Assembly: GCF_000381365.1 (NCBI RefSeq)
Contig: NZ_KB905466.1
Location: forward strand, 370,744 to 434,743
DNA from: Bacteroides salyersiae WAL 10018 = DSM 18765 = JCM 12988
Lineage (GTDB): Bacteria > Bacteroidota > Bacteroidia > Bacteroidales > Bacteroidaceae
DNA: 64,000 nt
Direction: 5' to 3'
Made by a program: the position numbers and the translations under genes. Position 1 is the first letter of the stretch, and every line of letters starts with the position of its first letter. The notes below the pieces were generated by a model. That model worked only from the letters and a program-made list of their open reading frames with translations, was not told where the DNA came from and did no database searches. This document shows positions 26,578-34,618 of this stretch, in pieces.

Positions 26578-27651
26578 ATGACAATGAAAACAATGACTAA
26601 GACAGCAGGAAAGACTGCAACCAGCAAATCAGTAGCTAATGCTAAAGCAGGAAAGGCAGTGCGCACTCTCAGCTTACAACAACAGTTGATTAAAGCTGAA
26701 AGAGATTTGAAGAACATAGTTAACAGACAGTTGGGAGAAACCGTTCTACACGCCCAAGAGTTAATTGTGAAACAATTAAAGCAGGCTATTGAAGAGAAGA
26801 ATAGTAAAGCCCTCACACTTAAAGACGAACCTATTACATTCCAATTAACTAAAACTGAGGAGAAGGTCTCTAAGAAGATTGCCTTTGTAAAACATAACAG
26901 AAGCATTGATTCAAAGAAAGTAGATACGTTCATTGCTATTATTGACAATGGCAAATATGAAGAAGCCTATCCCATCATCGTGATAGAAGCTTCAAAACTA
27001 ATAAAGGCAGGATATGTCGTAACAGATGTAAACGGTAGAGTTCTGACAGAAGAAGAGGCAGAAGGCTACTTTGTAATCTTGGACGGTCAACACAGAAGCA
27101 CAGCATTTGCCAAACTAAACTCTGTCAAAGGTAATATGACTATCCCCAATGTCTTTGTTAAGGATATTAAGGATATAGGAACTTATTTGGAAGAAATCAA
27201 CAGAGTTGGTAATTGGGATATGAAAGCCAAGATAGGGGTTGCTGCCTTGACATCCAAAGATGAACTCTTTGAGAATATGGCTGAACTAATCCAACAGGGA
27301 TTCAATCCTACGACAGCAGGTCTGATTTATACCAAGAAGAACATTCCAGAGAAGATATTGAACAAGGTTTTAAGAAGAGAAGAATACAATCTACCAAAAG
27401 ATGCCATAGTTGACATCAAGAGAGGTAACGATTTTATAACTCTATGCAAAGCTGCCAAAATCAGCGTCACATTTCTCACTAAACGTTACTTCATTAAAGG
27501 ATTTAACAGTTATGCTAAAGTACATGGCGAAGAACAAGCATTCAAGGCTTTGGATAAGCTAAAACAATTAGAACTTAATGATGACAAACTAAAGAAAATA
27601 AAGGAAGATGATGATTTTCAAGCAATGCTACAAAATGCTTTAGAAGCATAA
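26578..27651 (+). CDS. ParB/Srx-like domain protein
   Basis: A 357-aa protein with a ParB/sulfiredoxin-like core: DGQHRSTAFAKL (169-180) is the nucleotide-binding signature, preceded by IVIEASKLIKAG and followed by NVFVKDIKD. An N-terminal ~60-residue basic Ala/Lys/Thr-rich tail and a helical stretch (~30-80) come first. The ATG at 26578 is chosen because the frame start at 26536 is TTG and overlaps the promoter leader. Its role may be partition-like or CTP-dependent regulation; ParB-like domains are frequent on Bacteroides elements. Confidence 0.7.
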   Translation: MTMKTMTKTAGKTATSKSVANAKAGKAVRTLSLQQQLIKAERDLKNIVNRQLGETVLHAQELIVKQLKQAIEEKNSKALTLKDEPITFQLTKTEEKVSKKIAFVKHNRSIDSKKVDTFIAIIDNGKYEEAYPIIVIEASKLIKAGYVVTDVNGRVLTEEEAEGYFVILDGQHRSTAFAKLNSVKGNMTIPNVFVKDIKDIGTYLEEINRVGNWDMKAKIGVAALTSKDELFENMAELIQQGFNPTTAGLIYTKKNIPEKILNKVLRREEYNLPKDAIVDIKRGNDFITLCKAAKISVTFLTKRYFIKGFNSYAKVHGEEQAFKALDKLKQLELNDDKLKKIKEDDDFQAMLQNALEA

Positions 27652-27708
27652 TACATACTACGGAGCAAAGCCCATGTGACAGGTGGGCTTGTTCTCCCCA
27701 AGTTCTTA

Positions 27709-27851
27709 GAAATTCTGAATAGTCTAAAGTCTGATTACTAAATGTGTGGTCTTATCATTAGTTTCTCACTTATGGAGTTACTATCTTTACAGTACTACAA
27801 GCAGATAATCCCACCACATAGATTGACGGACTTACAAACTATTCAGAATAT
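27709..27851. other. Long nested inverted repeat (~140 nt) before a small ORF
   Basis: Nested complementarity: ATTCTGAATAGT with ACTATTCAGAAT (12 bp), AAGTC with GACTT, ATGTGTGG with CCACCACAT (bulge), TTATC with GATAA. The hairpin ends 5 nt before the ATG at 27857. It may be a structured leader, a terminator-like 3' end, or foldable single-strand DNA. No ORF inside. Confidence 0.6.
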
Positions 27852-27856
27852 CTAAA

Positions 27857-28030
27857 ATGGAAGAATTTACTTATGAGCAGATAAGAGTTAAGGCTCTTAA
27901 ACAGGGAGTAAAAGATAACAAGGTTCACATTGGATTGTGGGCTAATCTTAATAACTATCTAAAGACAAGGAGAAAGAAGAATGGAAAGGTTGCTACCTAT
28001 TATATCTCATTGCAGAAGTTGGCTTATTAA
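27857..28030 (+). CDS. Small basic protein (57 aa)
   Basis: A short ORF, MEEFTYEQIRVKALKQGVKD... to SLQKLAY. Predicted helical and Lys-rich (RRKKNGK). It starts right after a long hairpin and is followed by two further small/medium ORFs. I do not recognise it. Codon choice (AAA, ATT, TTA) fits the element. Confidence 0.5.
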   Translation: MEEFTYEQIRVKALKQGVKDNKVHIGLWANLNNYLKTRRKKNGKVATYYISLQKLAY

Positions 28031-28051
28031 TTCACTGATATTTAAACTGAT

Positions 28052-28237
28052 ATGATAATTCATCTGCCAACAGGAAAGAAGTTTCACAACAGAAAGGAAG
28101 CCAAGATATACTTTGGAACTGCCTACTATTACAGGATGGAACGAGAGAAGAAAGATTTAATGTTTACCAATACTATTCAATCAGCTACTAATGAATATGA
28201 AGATACCTCAAAGATACCTGCAAAACAGGACAAGTAA
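28052..28237 (+). CDS. Small protein (61 aa)
   Basis: Begins MIIHLPTGKKFHNRKEAKIYFG, resembling short plasmid/phage proteins that carry a single beta-hairpin-helix unit (LPTGKxFxNRKEAKxYFG). The C-terminal part overlaps the next gene by 47 bp in another frame. Function unknown. Confidence 0.5.
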   Translation: MIIHLPTGKKFHNRKEAKIYFGTAYYYRMEREKKDLMFTNTIQSATNEYEDTSKIPAKQDK

Positions 28238-28853
28238 CATTAGGCAGGATTATGCTACCATTAACAAGTCTATTGTAGATAAACTCAATCCACCCAATTT
28301 GTACAGGTTCTTCTGTCTGTCCTTATATAGAAACGACTATTATAAGGTCAGATGGAGAATCAAAGACTTAGCCAAACGAACTGGAGAGAAAGAGGACGCA
28401 TTAAAGAACTTCAATAAGGATATAGAGGCAGTGCTGATTAGAAAGAGATATAGGGAAGCTATCAACCATCCTCTTATAGAATTTGTAATGAGGAGCATTT
28501 ACTGCATTCCACCCATTGAACATCCCAACTTCATAACACTGTCCTACCTCTTTATGACAGTGGATTTGAATATTAAAGTGAAAGGATATTATATCAAGCT
28601 CCTATTAATAGCAGAGAACAACAAGATACTGCTTACTCCTAATAAGTTGGCTGACAAATTGGGAATGGGTAAGAAGAATGTAGAGAGTTACAATCTGGAA
28701 TTATATAGTGCAGGTTTGTTAAGATATATACCCAAAGGGATAGAGCTTACTCCCAATGAACTATTATTAGACAACAACATAGCCAAACAGCGCAAGGAGT
28801 GGAATCCAACCAACTCAAAAAACGTGGTTAAGATAGCTTTCAAGTCCAAATAA
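28191..28853 (+). CDS. Winged-helix-like element protein
   Basis: A 220-aa basic protein. Residues ~145-180 (LTPNKLADKLGMGKKNVESYNLELYSAGLLRYI) look like a winged helix-turn-helix. An earlier segment, RWRIKDLAKRTGEKEDALKNF (~55-75), could be a second HTH. Two HTH domains are seen in plasmid Rep_3-type initiators and in regulators, so it may act in element replication or control; this is inference. It overlaps the preceding small ORF. Confidence 0.55.
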   Translation: MNMKIPQRYLQNRTSNIRQDYATINKSIVDKLNPPNLYRFFCLSLYRNDYYKVRWRIKDLAKRTGEKEDALKNFNKDIEAVLIRKRYREAINHPLIEFVMRSIYCIPPIEHPNFITLSYLFMTVDLNIKVKGYYIKLLLIAENNKILLTPNKLADKLGMGKKNVESYNLELYSAGLLRYIPKGIELTPNELLLDNNIAKQRKEWNPTNSKNVVKIAFKSK

Positions 28854-29321
28854 CAGGCAAGTAGGATTTTTCGTACTGTTTATTAATATATTAAGAGATA
28901 GTACGAATAATCCCCACTCTGTCTTATTCTGACTTTAGAAGCATCTAAAGTTGAATTTCTACGATAAGGGTAAGCAGCCCTTATGAATGCTACTTCGTAA
29001 TGACAATTTTAAACCATCAGAGTAATGCACAAGACACCCCTACCCACATAAACACCCCCTCATAGCTCTTAAATAAAAAGAATGCTTTAGAAATGCAGTC
29101 TGATAGTTGGCAGGAATAAGCATTCTTATTAATCCAAGAGCAGGCACGATGCACTATTGCCATAGCTAACCAATAATTTACTAATGCTCCTCATTTCCTT
29201 TGAAAGAATCTTTAGGGAAAGACATAGGACAGCCTAAGATACAAGCGAAGAAATTCACTTGTGTTTTAGGTTTGTTCCTATTAAATCCATTCAATCAATA
29301 ACCATTTAATTCAATTTCATT
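28854..29321. other. 468-bp non-coding region with hairpins
   Basis: No gene seen. Hairpins: GGATTTTTCGTACT...AGTACGAATAATCC (28871-28918), CTTTAGA-AGCA-TCTAAAG (~28932), ATAAGGG...CCCTTAT (~28964), and CCTAAGATACAAG...ACTTGTGTTTTAGG (~29232-29272). The TTTAGA..TCTAAAG hairpin recurs near 31689. Could hold leader control of DUF3871 or a replication/transfer origin. Confidence 0.45.
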
Positions 29322-30341
29322 ATGAGAGATTTAGTAATTATGCCAGCTATGGCACAGCGTAGAGAATCATTAAACATGGGTGAGTTTGCAGAAGAAGCAA
29401 TCATTGTGGAAGAAGTAGCAGCACCCAAGAGAGTAAACCATTTCATTGAAGCCAACACGCAGGAAGTAACCTTACAGCACTTACAGCAAGACTGCATCAT
29501 TCCAAGTTTTGCATCAATGGAGGAAACCATAAGCCACCAATCCTTTATAGGTGCAGTAGTAGATGCAGCTAAGGATTACTTTCATGGAGAACAGTTTGAT
29601 ATGCCAGAGATTAGAATCTCACACCCTATCAATGGCAGAATACCAAGTGCATTAGGTAAGAAAGCATCTGAATTGACAGACGAAGAGAAAACTTTGTTCT
29701 ATCAGAGAATGTGTTTCTGTTTTGAAATTCCATCCATTGTACATGATGAATACGGTAATCGTTTAGCGTTATCCATTGGTGGAGTGAGAGCATATAACGA
29801 GATTAACCTATACAGTAAGAAGTCTGTTGAGAGATTTAAAATCTTCATAGGCTTTCGTAATCGTGTGTGCTCAAATTTAATGCTTACTACTGACGGCTTG
29901 CAGGATAAGATAGAAGTCCTAAGCGTACAGGAACTATATGCAGCAGCATTGAATCTGTTCCATGCTTACAACCCATCCAAAGACCTGCATCTGTTAAGGA
30001 CACTTGGGCAGATGTCAATCTCAACGAGTGAGTTCTGCCAGATAATAGGCAGGATGAGATTATATCAAGCTCTTACACCCAACCAACAGAAACGCTTACC
30101 TCGTCTATTGTTGGGAGACAGTCAAATTAATGCAGCTTGTAGAGCATTCGTTTCTGATGTGAATTTCAAGAGTACTGGGGACAGCATTACAGGCTGGCAG
30201 CTCTTAAACCTGCTCAATGGTTCTGTAAAGTCAAGTTACATTGATAACTTCTTGGAGAGGAATCTTAACTGTACAGAGTTTGTACAAGGCATTCAACGTG
30301 CCAAATTAGGAGATAGTGAATACGCTTGGTTCTTGGGCTGA
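29322..30341 (+). CDS. DUF3871 family protein
   Basis: A 339-aa protein of the Bacteroidetes DUF3871 family, found on mobile elements; function unknown. Recognisable blocks: RISHPINGRIPSALGKKASEL (~96-116), EEKTLFYQRMCFCFEIPS, SIGGVRAYNEINLYSKKSVERFKIFIGFRNRVCSNLMLTTDG, and QIIGRMRLYQALTPNQQKRLP. A truncated paralogue lies in element II (37947-38445). RadC follows on the same strand; the two are a common pair on such elements. Confidence 0.75.
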   Translation: MRDLVIMPAMAQRRESLNMGEFAEEAIIVEEVAAPKRVNHFIEANTQEVTLQHLQQDCIIPSFASMEETISHQSFIGAVVDAAKDYFHGEQFDMPEIRISHPINGRIPSALGKKASELTDEEKTLFYQRMCFCFEIPSIVHDEYGNRLALSIGGVRAYNEINLYSKKSVERFKIFIGFRNRVCSNLMLTTDGLQDKIEVLSVQELYAAALNLFHAYNPSKDLHLLRTLGQMSISTSEFCQIIGRMRLYQALTPNQQKRLPRLLLGDSQINAACRAFVSDVNFKSTGDSITGWQLLNLLNGSVKSSYIDNFLERNLNCTEFVQGIQRAKLGDSEYAWFLG

Positions 30342-30362
30342 GTGGATTGTTGATTGAGAGAG

Positions 30363-30400
30363 GAAGGGACATCATTAAGTTGGTGTCCTTTCTTTATTTC
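30363..30400 (+). terminator. Terminator after DUF3871 gene
   Basis: AAGGGACA...TGTCCTT hairpin followed by TCTTTATTTC. Confidence 0.65.
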
Positions 30401-30426
30401 TACCAACTTATTAAACATTGTACATT

Positions 30427-30873
30427 ATGGATATAGATTATACTGTGGGTGAAGTGGAACTGTCCTACAAACCAAAATTTAAAAGTCTGCATCAAGTAAC
30501 TTGTTCAGAGGATGCTTATAAATACTTGCTTCCTACCTATAAGGAGGGTACAATCTGTTACAAAGAATACTTCAAAGTACTGTTTCTTAACCAAGCCAAG
30601 CAAGTTTTAGGTTACACTCTTATATCAGAGGGTGGAATTACTGAAACTTGTGCTGATGTAAGAGTAATTCTACAAGCTGCATTGCTCACCAATTCAGTAG
30701 CCATTATCCTTGCACATAATCATCCAAGCGGTAATCTGAAACCAAGCAGGCAGGATATGGAGATTACTAAGCAGGTCAAGAATGCAGCCCAACTTATGAG
30801 GATTACAGTTTTAGACCACCTCATATTAACAGATGCAGGATATTACAGCTTCTCTGACGAGGGAGAATTATAA
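30427..30873 (+). CDS. radC: RadC-like JAB/MPN domain protein
   Basis: A 148-aa RadC-family protein lacking the N-terminal HhH part of chromosomal RadC. The JAMM metal motif is complete: HNHPSGNLKPSRQD (97-110) plus an upstream Glu in the CYKEYFKVLFL strand. Such short RadC proteins are very common on Bacteroides mobile elements; a DNA-associated metalloprotease or nuclease role is proposed but unproven. The ATG at 30427 is used; a TTG three codons earlier is also possible. Confidence 0.82.
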   Translation: MDIDYTVGEVELSYKPKFKSLHQVTCSEDAYKYLLPTYKEGTICYKEYFKVLFLNQAKQVLGYTLISEGGITETCADVRVILQAALLTNSVAIILAHNHPSGNLKPSRQDMEITKQVKNAAQLMRITVLDHLILTDAGYYSFSDEGEL

Positions 30874-31023
30874 TAAGGTAAATGGCACTCAATTTTTAAG
30901 TTGGGTGTCCTTATCATATTCACTTTGATAATTAGTGAATGTTCCTTTAGTAATCAGTGAGTTAGTAAATCCAACTCAGAATTAATATTCACTTCTATTC
31001 ATTTCATTATAAAACAGAACATT

Positions 31024-31611
31024 ATGTCACTTAAATATTCAAGCACAACGGCAGACTATCTTGTTTGGTCTGATGCAATGAACCTCATAAGGAAGTTAGC
31101 CAAAGACGAGAATTATAAAATCTCACTCCTTATAGCTTTAGGATGCTTCACAGGATTAAGAATATCTGATATTCTATCTCTAAGATGGAAGCAGATATTA
31201 GATACTGACGAGTTTACAGTAATTGAACAAAAGACAGGCAAGGTAAGGACTATCAGACTAAACCCACAATTACAACATCATATTAAAGAGTGCTACGAGC
31301 ATATAAATCCAGTTGGAATCAATGCGCCAATCCTTATCAGTCAGAAAGGCACTATCTTCACAATTCAGAGAATCAATATCATTCTTAAAGAGGTGAAGAA
31401 GAAGTACAGGCTAAAGATTAAGAACTTTAGCTGCCATTCTCTTAGAAAGACTTTTGGTAGACAGGTCTATAACATGAACAGTGATAATGCTGAACTTGCT
31501 TTAGTAAAGCTGATGGAACTGTTCAACCATAGTTCTGTTGCCATTACTAAAAGATACTTGGGATTAAGGCAGGAAGAAATCTTACAGACTTATGACTGTT
31601 TGAGCTTCTAA
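31024..31611 (+). CDS. Xer-like tyrosine recombinase, catalytic domain only
   Basis: A 195-aa recombinase holding all catalytic residues: R46 (FTGLRISDI), K73, H138xxR141 (CHSLRKT), H169 (LFNHSS) and Y178 (KRYLG). There is only a ~20-residue N-terminus, so the core-binding domain that clamps DNA is missing. Unlike the element integrase it keeps the first Arg. It could act in dimer resolution or with a partner. It is followed by a long hairpin and the structured region at 32.1 kb. Confidence 0.85.
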   Translation: MSLKYSSTTADYLVWSDAMNLIRKLAKDENYKISLLIALGCFTGLRISDILSLRWKQILDTDEFTVIEQKTGKVRTIRLNPQLQHHIKECYEHINPVGINAPILISQKGTIFTIQRINIILKEVKKKYRLKIKNFSCHSLRKTFGRQVYNMNSDNAELALVKLMELFNHSSVAITKRYLGLRQEEILQTYDCLSF

Positions 31612-31677
31612 TTGATTGGGACAGGATTATTAAGATACATCTTTATAGTGGTCTGAATGGTTCTGTCCCAAATCAAT
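31611..31677 (+). terminator. Large hairpin after Xer gene
   Basis: ATTGATTGGGACAG (31611-31624) pairs with CTGTCCCAAATCAAT (31663-31677), with an inner TATTAAGAT/ATCTTTATA stem. There is no T-run, so it may be a structured 3' end or recombination site rather than a simple terminator. Confidence 0.55.
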
Positions 31678-31891
31678 GAAATATTGAGCTTAGATACATC
31701 TAAAGCCCAATCTTGACAGTTTGGCATTTCAGCCTTATAGAAGTAATGCAATTCCATTAGTTTACAGAGTTTATAACTATCTCAACTCTTATTAATCATG
31801 TTACAGGTAGCACTTCTTGAATATCCAACAATATGCTGACCTAAAGATAATAATTCAAGGTAGGTAAGAATATTCAGAATTTAGTCCTTAT

Positions 31892-32062
31892 ATGGGGAGA
31901 AGTGAATTTGATACCCACATGGATTTAGAGAGTTCAGATGCAATTCTGCTTAAATATCTTATTCAGACTATGTTTGAGGGCATAGAATTTACTATTAATC
32001 CACACTTCATGCCTATTAATTTAGAACCTTTCATTATCTTTGCATCAATTCCAATGAACTAA
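31892..32062 (+). CDS. Possible small acidic protein (56 aa)
   Basis: An ORF MGRSEFDTHMDLESSDAILL...INLEPFIIFASIPMN in the 31612-32482 spacer. Composition is protein-like (acidic N-terminus, hydrophobic C-terminus). No family is recognised and there is no clear ribosome binding site. The rest of the spacer before it (31678-31891) shows only a TTAGA-TACA-TCTAA hairpin. Confidence 0.35.
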   Translation: MGRSEFDTHMDLESSDAILLKYLIQTMFEGIEFTINPHFMPINLEPFIIFASIPMN

Positions 32063-32346
32063 TGCGTTAGGGAGTTGGAAGGACATAGTTAACGAAAGGT
32101 GTTATTGAAATTATCTTCTACTGACAAATTCTCGCAAAATTTGAAATGGAGTGAAGATGATAGCAGTAGCACCCACACTTGGATATATACCTACCTCATA
32201 GTTGCGAGGTTTCTATATGCCCTTTGGTGTGGGTCGCTATTGTTTTATCTACTCCAAAGGCAATGCGAGAAGCCCGTCAGTAAGATAAAGCAAATAGTGT
32301 TCCCACATCTTTTTTATTTATGCTCATCTTTGGGAACAGATGAGCG
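32049..32346 (+). ncRNA. Candidate structured RNA: hairpin, long rod and pseudoknot
   Basis: Three consecutive folds. (1) TTCCAA..CTAA-TGCG-TTAG..TTGGAA (32049-32080). (2) A rod 32111-32288 built of nested pairs: TTATCTTCTACTGAC with GTCAGTAAGATAA, TTCTCGCA with TGCGAGAA, TGGAGT with ACTCCA, AGCACCCACAC with GTGTGGGTCGCT, CCTC with GAGG. (3) GCTCATCT/AGATGAGC (32322-32345) whose loop TTGGGAAC can pair with TGTTCCCA at 32298-32305, forming a pseudoknot or a switch. A -7-like TATCTTTG lies at 32035. It precedes a 34-aa membrane peptide ORF. Transcription is unproven. Confidence 0.55.
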
Positions 32347-32360
32347 CAAATATCCTAATT

Positions 32361-32465
32361 ATGACTAAAATGCAATATAATGGGGAAGACCCCAAATTAT
32401 CAGAATTCTTTGTTATCCTTATAGTTCTGGTAGTAATTGGAATAGCAGCATGGCTGTTCTCTTAA
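32361..32465 (+). CDS. Small single-helix membrane peptide (34 aa)
   Basis: ORF MTKMQYNGEDPKLSEFFVIL followed by IVLVVIGIAAWLFS. One transmembrane helix (~17-33) after a short polar N-terminus. It begins 15 nt after the pseudoknot and ends 17 nt before the J-like ORF. The layout, a small hydrophobic peptide under a structured RNA, recalls type I toxin systems, but this is only an inference. Confidence 0.5.
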   Translation: MTKMQYNGEDPKLSEFFVILIVLVVIGIAAWLFS

Positions 32466-32482
32466 TAATTGAAAGGCATACT

Positions 32483-32731
32483 ATGAATAATATATTTGCC
32501 AGACTATTCTGTTCTAAGAATCATTCAACAAGTGATGAAGCATACAATATTGTTGAGAGCATGGCTAAAGCAAAACCGCTATACAAAGAGCTTATCAAAC
32601 AAGCTCACCCAGACAAACACCCCAACAATAAAGATGTAGCAGAGGAACTAACAGCAATGATTAATAACAACAGATTCAATTACAGAGAACTCTTAAAGAT
32701 TAAGGATTTAGTAAATGATAAATTAGTGTAA
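32483..32731 (+). CDS. Small J-domain-like protein
   Basis: An 82-aa protein with the sequence YKELIKQAHPDKHPNNKDVA, holding the HPD tripeptide of J-domains between helix-like segments; the rest of the 70-residue J-domain is degenerate. It might recruit Hsp70 or be a structural look-alike. The ATG at 32483 is chosen; the frame is open from 32450. It is followed 1 bp later by the next gene. Confidence 0.55.
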   Translation: MNNIFARLFCSKNHSTSDEAYNIVESMAKAKPLYKELIKQAHPDKHPNNKDVAEELTAMINNNRFNYRELLKIKDLVNDKLV

Positions 32732-32732
32732 T

Positions 32733-33143
32733 ATGAATATTGTCGATTTCTTTAAAAACTTACTCAATTCTTTAGTAGGTACTTCATTGGAGCGAATGAA
32801 GTTGATAAATACGATGAATCAAACTTTCAAAGACAGCTATTGTTCTGGTGCGTTAGATAGATTCTGCAAAGTCTCTATAACAGTTGGAGATACAAACTAT
32901 GCGCATGAAATGAGTGCATTCTTTTTAAGAAGTGGGTTTAAAATCTCCATAGAGAACGATAATAATATAAAGGATTCTGAATTTAGAGATATATCTCAAT
33001 ACATATTATCAAACAAACCTTTCATAAGACAACTGATGACTTTAGGATTTGATACTCTTATCGTAACAGGTAAAACTTCAAGAAAGGGAATGCAATATTG
33101 TTTAAAAAGTTATACGCAATTAGGAGGTTTCTCATTAGAATAA
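32733..33143 (+). CDS. Element protein of unknown function (136 aa)
   Basis: Not recognised. The N-terminus MNIVDFFKNLLNSLVG is amphipathic. The middle contains VSITVGDTNYAHEMSAFFLRSGF and the end a beta-like VTGKTSRKGMQYCLKSY. No signal peptide or catalytic motif seen. It is tightly packed (1 bp and 6 bp) between its neighbours, so belongs to the same cargo operon. Confidence 0.5.
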   Translation: MNIVDFFKNLLNSLVGTSLERMKLINTMNQTFKDSYCSGALDRFCKVSITVGDTNYAHEMSAFFLRSGFKISIENDNNIKDSEFRDISQYILSNKPFIRQLMTLGFDTLIVTGKTSRKGMQYCLKSYTQLGGFSLE

Positions 33144-33149
33144 ATCATC

Positions 33150-33788
33150 ATGTGGCATTCAGTTATAGACATTTACTCAATACATATCAGCAGACTATAT
33201 GGCAGTTTGCATAATAAAGAACTTATTCAAGGATTAATAGCACAAACATTTACTATTGAGAGAAAAGATATTAGTAAATGGTACTCACCTCATAACAATA
33301 TGCAGGAAACTCAAAGATTACACCTTGAACATAAGTTGCTTTTTACTAATGGAAAGATTGCGAGTTGTGACACAATAAGCTATCTAAATGGATTTCAATC
33401 AAGACTTTACACAAGAACATTTGAAGGCAGCAAAGTACATATTAAAGAATATATGCTTAAAGGATATATGAATCCACAGCCAGCTCCAACTCATGAAGGT
33501 TCTACTATTGAGAATATAACTCGTTATATTAAAGACACAGAAAAGGAAGGACAGTTAGCAGGCAGAACAATAGTATCTGATTGGGATGATAACGGTGTAA
33601 AGAAACAAGCTATCGTTAAATATAATCATTTAGGACATATAATCTTATATGACTCTTGGTGGAATGGCAAGAGAATAAAGAAAGAGTTTGAATATCAATA
33701 CGACAATCATAATAATTGGGTAGAATGTAAAGAATATCATGATGGCAACTACGTGAACTTACATTTATGTCAATATAAGTACAAATGA
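33150..33788 (+). CDS. YD-repeat-like cytosolic protein
   Basis: A 212-aa protein. The C-terminal half has the short beta-hairpin repeats of YD-like proteins: NGVKKQAIVKYNHLGHIILY, then KKEFEYQYDNHNNW followed by KEYHDGNYV. The N-terminal half is unrecognised. No signal peptide. Similar wording (YDEYGNW) occurs in the pseudogene at 5812-6336. Part of the 32483-33788 cargo run. Confidence 0.5.
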   Translation: MWHSVIDIYSIHISRLYGSLHNKELIQGLIAQTFTIERKDISKWYSPHNNMQETQRLHLEHKLLFTNGKIASCDTISYLNGFQSRLYTRTFEGSKVHIKEYMLKGYMNPQPAPTHEGSTIENITRYIKDTEKEGQLAGRTIVSDWDDNGVKKQAIVKYNHLGHIILYDSWWNGKRIKKEFEYQYDNHNNWVECKEYHDGNYVNLHLCQYKYK

Positions 33789-33839
33789 GAGCGATTGAGA
33801 GAAAAGTTTACATATTACTAACTAAAGAACAATTTAATA

Positions 33840-34295
33840 ATGAAAACTTTAAGATTAATTGGAATGACCTTGTTAATGGTCATGTTGGCTGTAAACTTTA
33901 CAGCTTGTAGCGATGATGAAGAAGAACAGACAATCATTGACCAAGCCAACCTTATAGGTAAATGGCAGTCCACTTGGGAGAAGGTTCACAAAGTGGAGAA
34001 TGGCAAGGAAGTTGTCACCTCTGATGAAGCCTACACCAATGGCTTATGGGAGTTCAAAGCTGACGGTACTTGCACAGAAGGCTATGCGGACGGTGGATAT
34101 ACAGAAACAAGTCGCTGGTCTTTGAAAGGCAATAAGCTGACTATCTCTTACGATGACGGTTATTCGGATGTCCTTACTATCAATGAGCTTACAGCTAATA
34201 AATTGGTTCTCGCCTTTGAGGATTGGGATAATACGGATGACGGTGGTTTAGAGTTAGACGATATTACTACGACCACCTACAAGAAGATTAACTAA
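33840..34295 (+). CDS. Lipocalin-like lipoprotein
   Basis: A 151-aa lipoprotein with lipobox NFTAC (Cys 23) followed by the acidic SDDEEE export signal that directs Bacteroides lipoproteins to the surface. The body is beta-rich with the LIGKWQSTWEK...NGLWEFKADGTCTEG...RWSLKGNKLTISYDDG pattern of lipocalin-like domains (PF13648 type). The ligand is unknown. A smaller paralogue is encoded in element II at 36234. Confidence 0.75.
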   Translation: MKTLRLIGMTLLMVMLAVNFTACSDDEEEQTIIDQANLIGKWQSTWEKVHKVENGKEVVTSDEAYTNGLWEFKADGTCTEGYADGGYTETSRWSLKGNKLTISYDDGYSDVLTINELTANKLVLAFEDWDNTDDGGLELDDITTTTYKKIN

Positions 34296-34318
34296 TTGCC
34301 AAACTAATTTAAGGCAGG

Positions 34319-34355
34319 GCAGCATTTGAGGGAACTCTTATGCTGCTTCTCTTTT
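34319..34355 (+). terminator. Terminator after lipoprotein
   Basis: GCAGCAT-TT-GAG-GGAA-CTC-TT-ATGCTGC followed by TTCTCTTTT. Confidence 0.8.
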
Positions 34356-34404
34356 ATAGAATGTTCCACAACACCCCATTCGCAAGAATATAACAACCAA
34401 AGCA

Positions 34405-34434
34405 TTGCTATTAAAAGAGGAATGATTACCTTTG
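34405..34434 (+). promoter_or_regulatory. Promoter of kinase-like gene
   Basis: TTG at 34405-34407, 19-bp spacer, TACCTTTG at 34427-34434, 25 nt before ATG 34460. The element II copy has the same arrangement (38981, 39004). Confidence 0.7.
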
Positions 34435-34459
34435 TCTTAAACTCATAATCAAACAAATT

Positions 34460-34618
34460 ATGGAATACATCAACGAATTTCACAAAGAATGGATAGAACG
34501 CACTCGTCAATCAATAGCCTCTTGGAGCAAGCGACCTGCATCGCCAGAAGAAGTAAGGAAGCAGCAGGAGAAACTGAATCAACAGAGGGCTATAAGAGAA
34601 GACAAACAGAAGAACTGA
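34460..34618 (+). CDS. N-terminal frame of kinase-like gene (52 codons)
   Basis: The frame starting MEYINEFHKEWIERTRQSIA runs 52 codons to TGA (34616-34618), ending QQRAIREDKQKN. Comparison with the element II copy (39037-39195) shows about nine differences at third positions of this frame that are silent, so this frame and not the overlapping one starting at 34489 is the selected coding frame. It is helical and charged. It joins the downstream frame either by reinitiation at the overlapping CTGA or by a -1 frameshift. Confidence 0.65.
   Translation: MEYINEFHKEWIERTRQSIASWSKRPASPEEVRKQQEKLNQQRAIREDKQKN

Noticed and set aside
28854..29321. oriT or replication origin
   Set aside because: Hairpins are present but no relaxase gene, nic-like motif or iteron set could be shown.
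32099..32368. 89-codon ORF on the plus strand
   Set aside because: It lies across the nested rod and pseudoknot; its residues show no domain and its codons follow the inverted repeat.
34489..34614. In-frame upstream start (MDRTHSS..) for the kinase-like gene
   Set aside because: Substitutions between the two element copies fall at silent sites of the other frame (34460-34618), so this frame is a shadow in the overlap.
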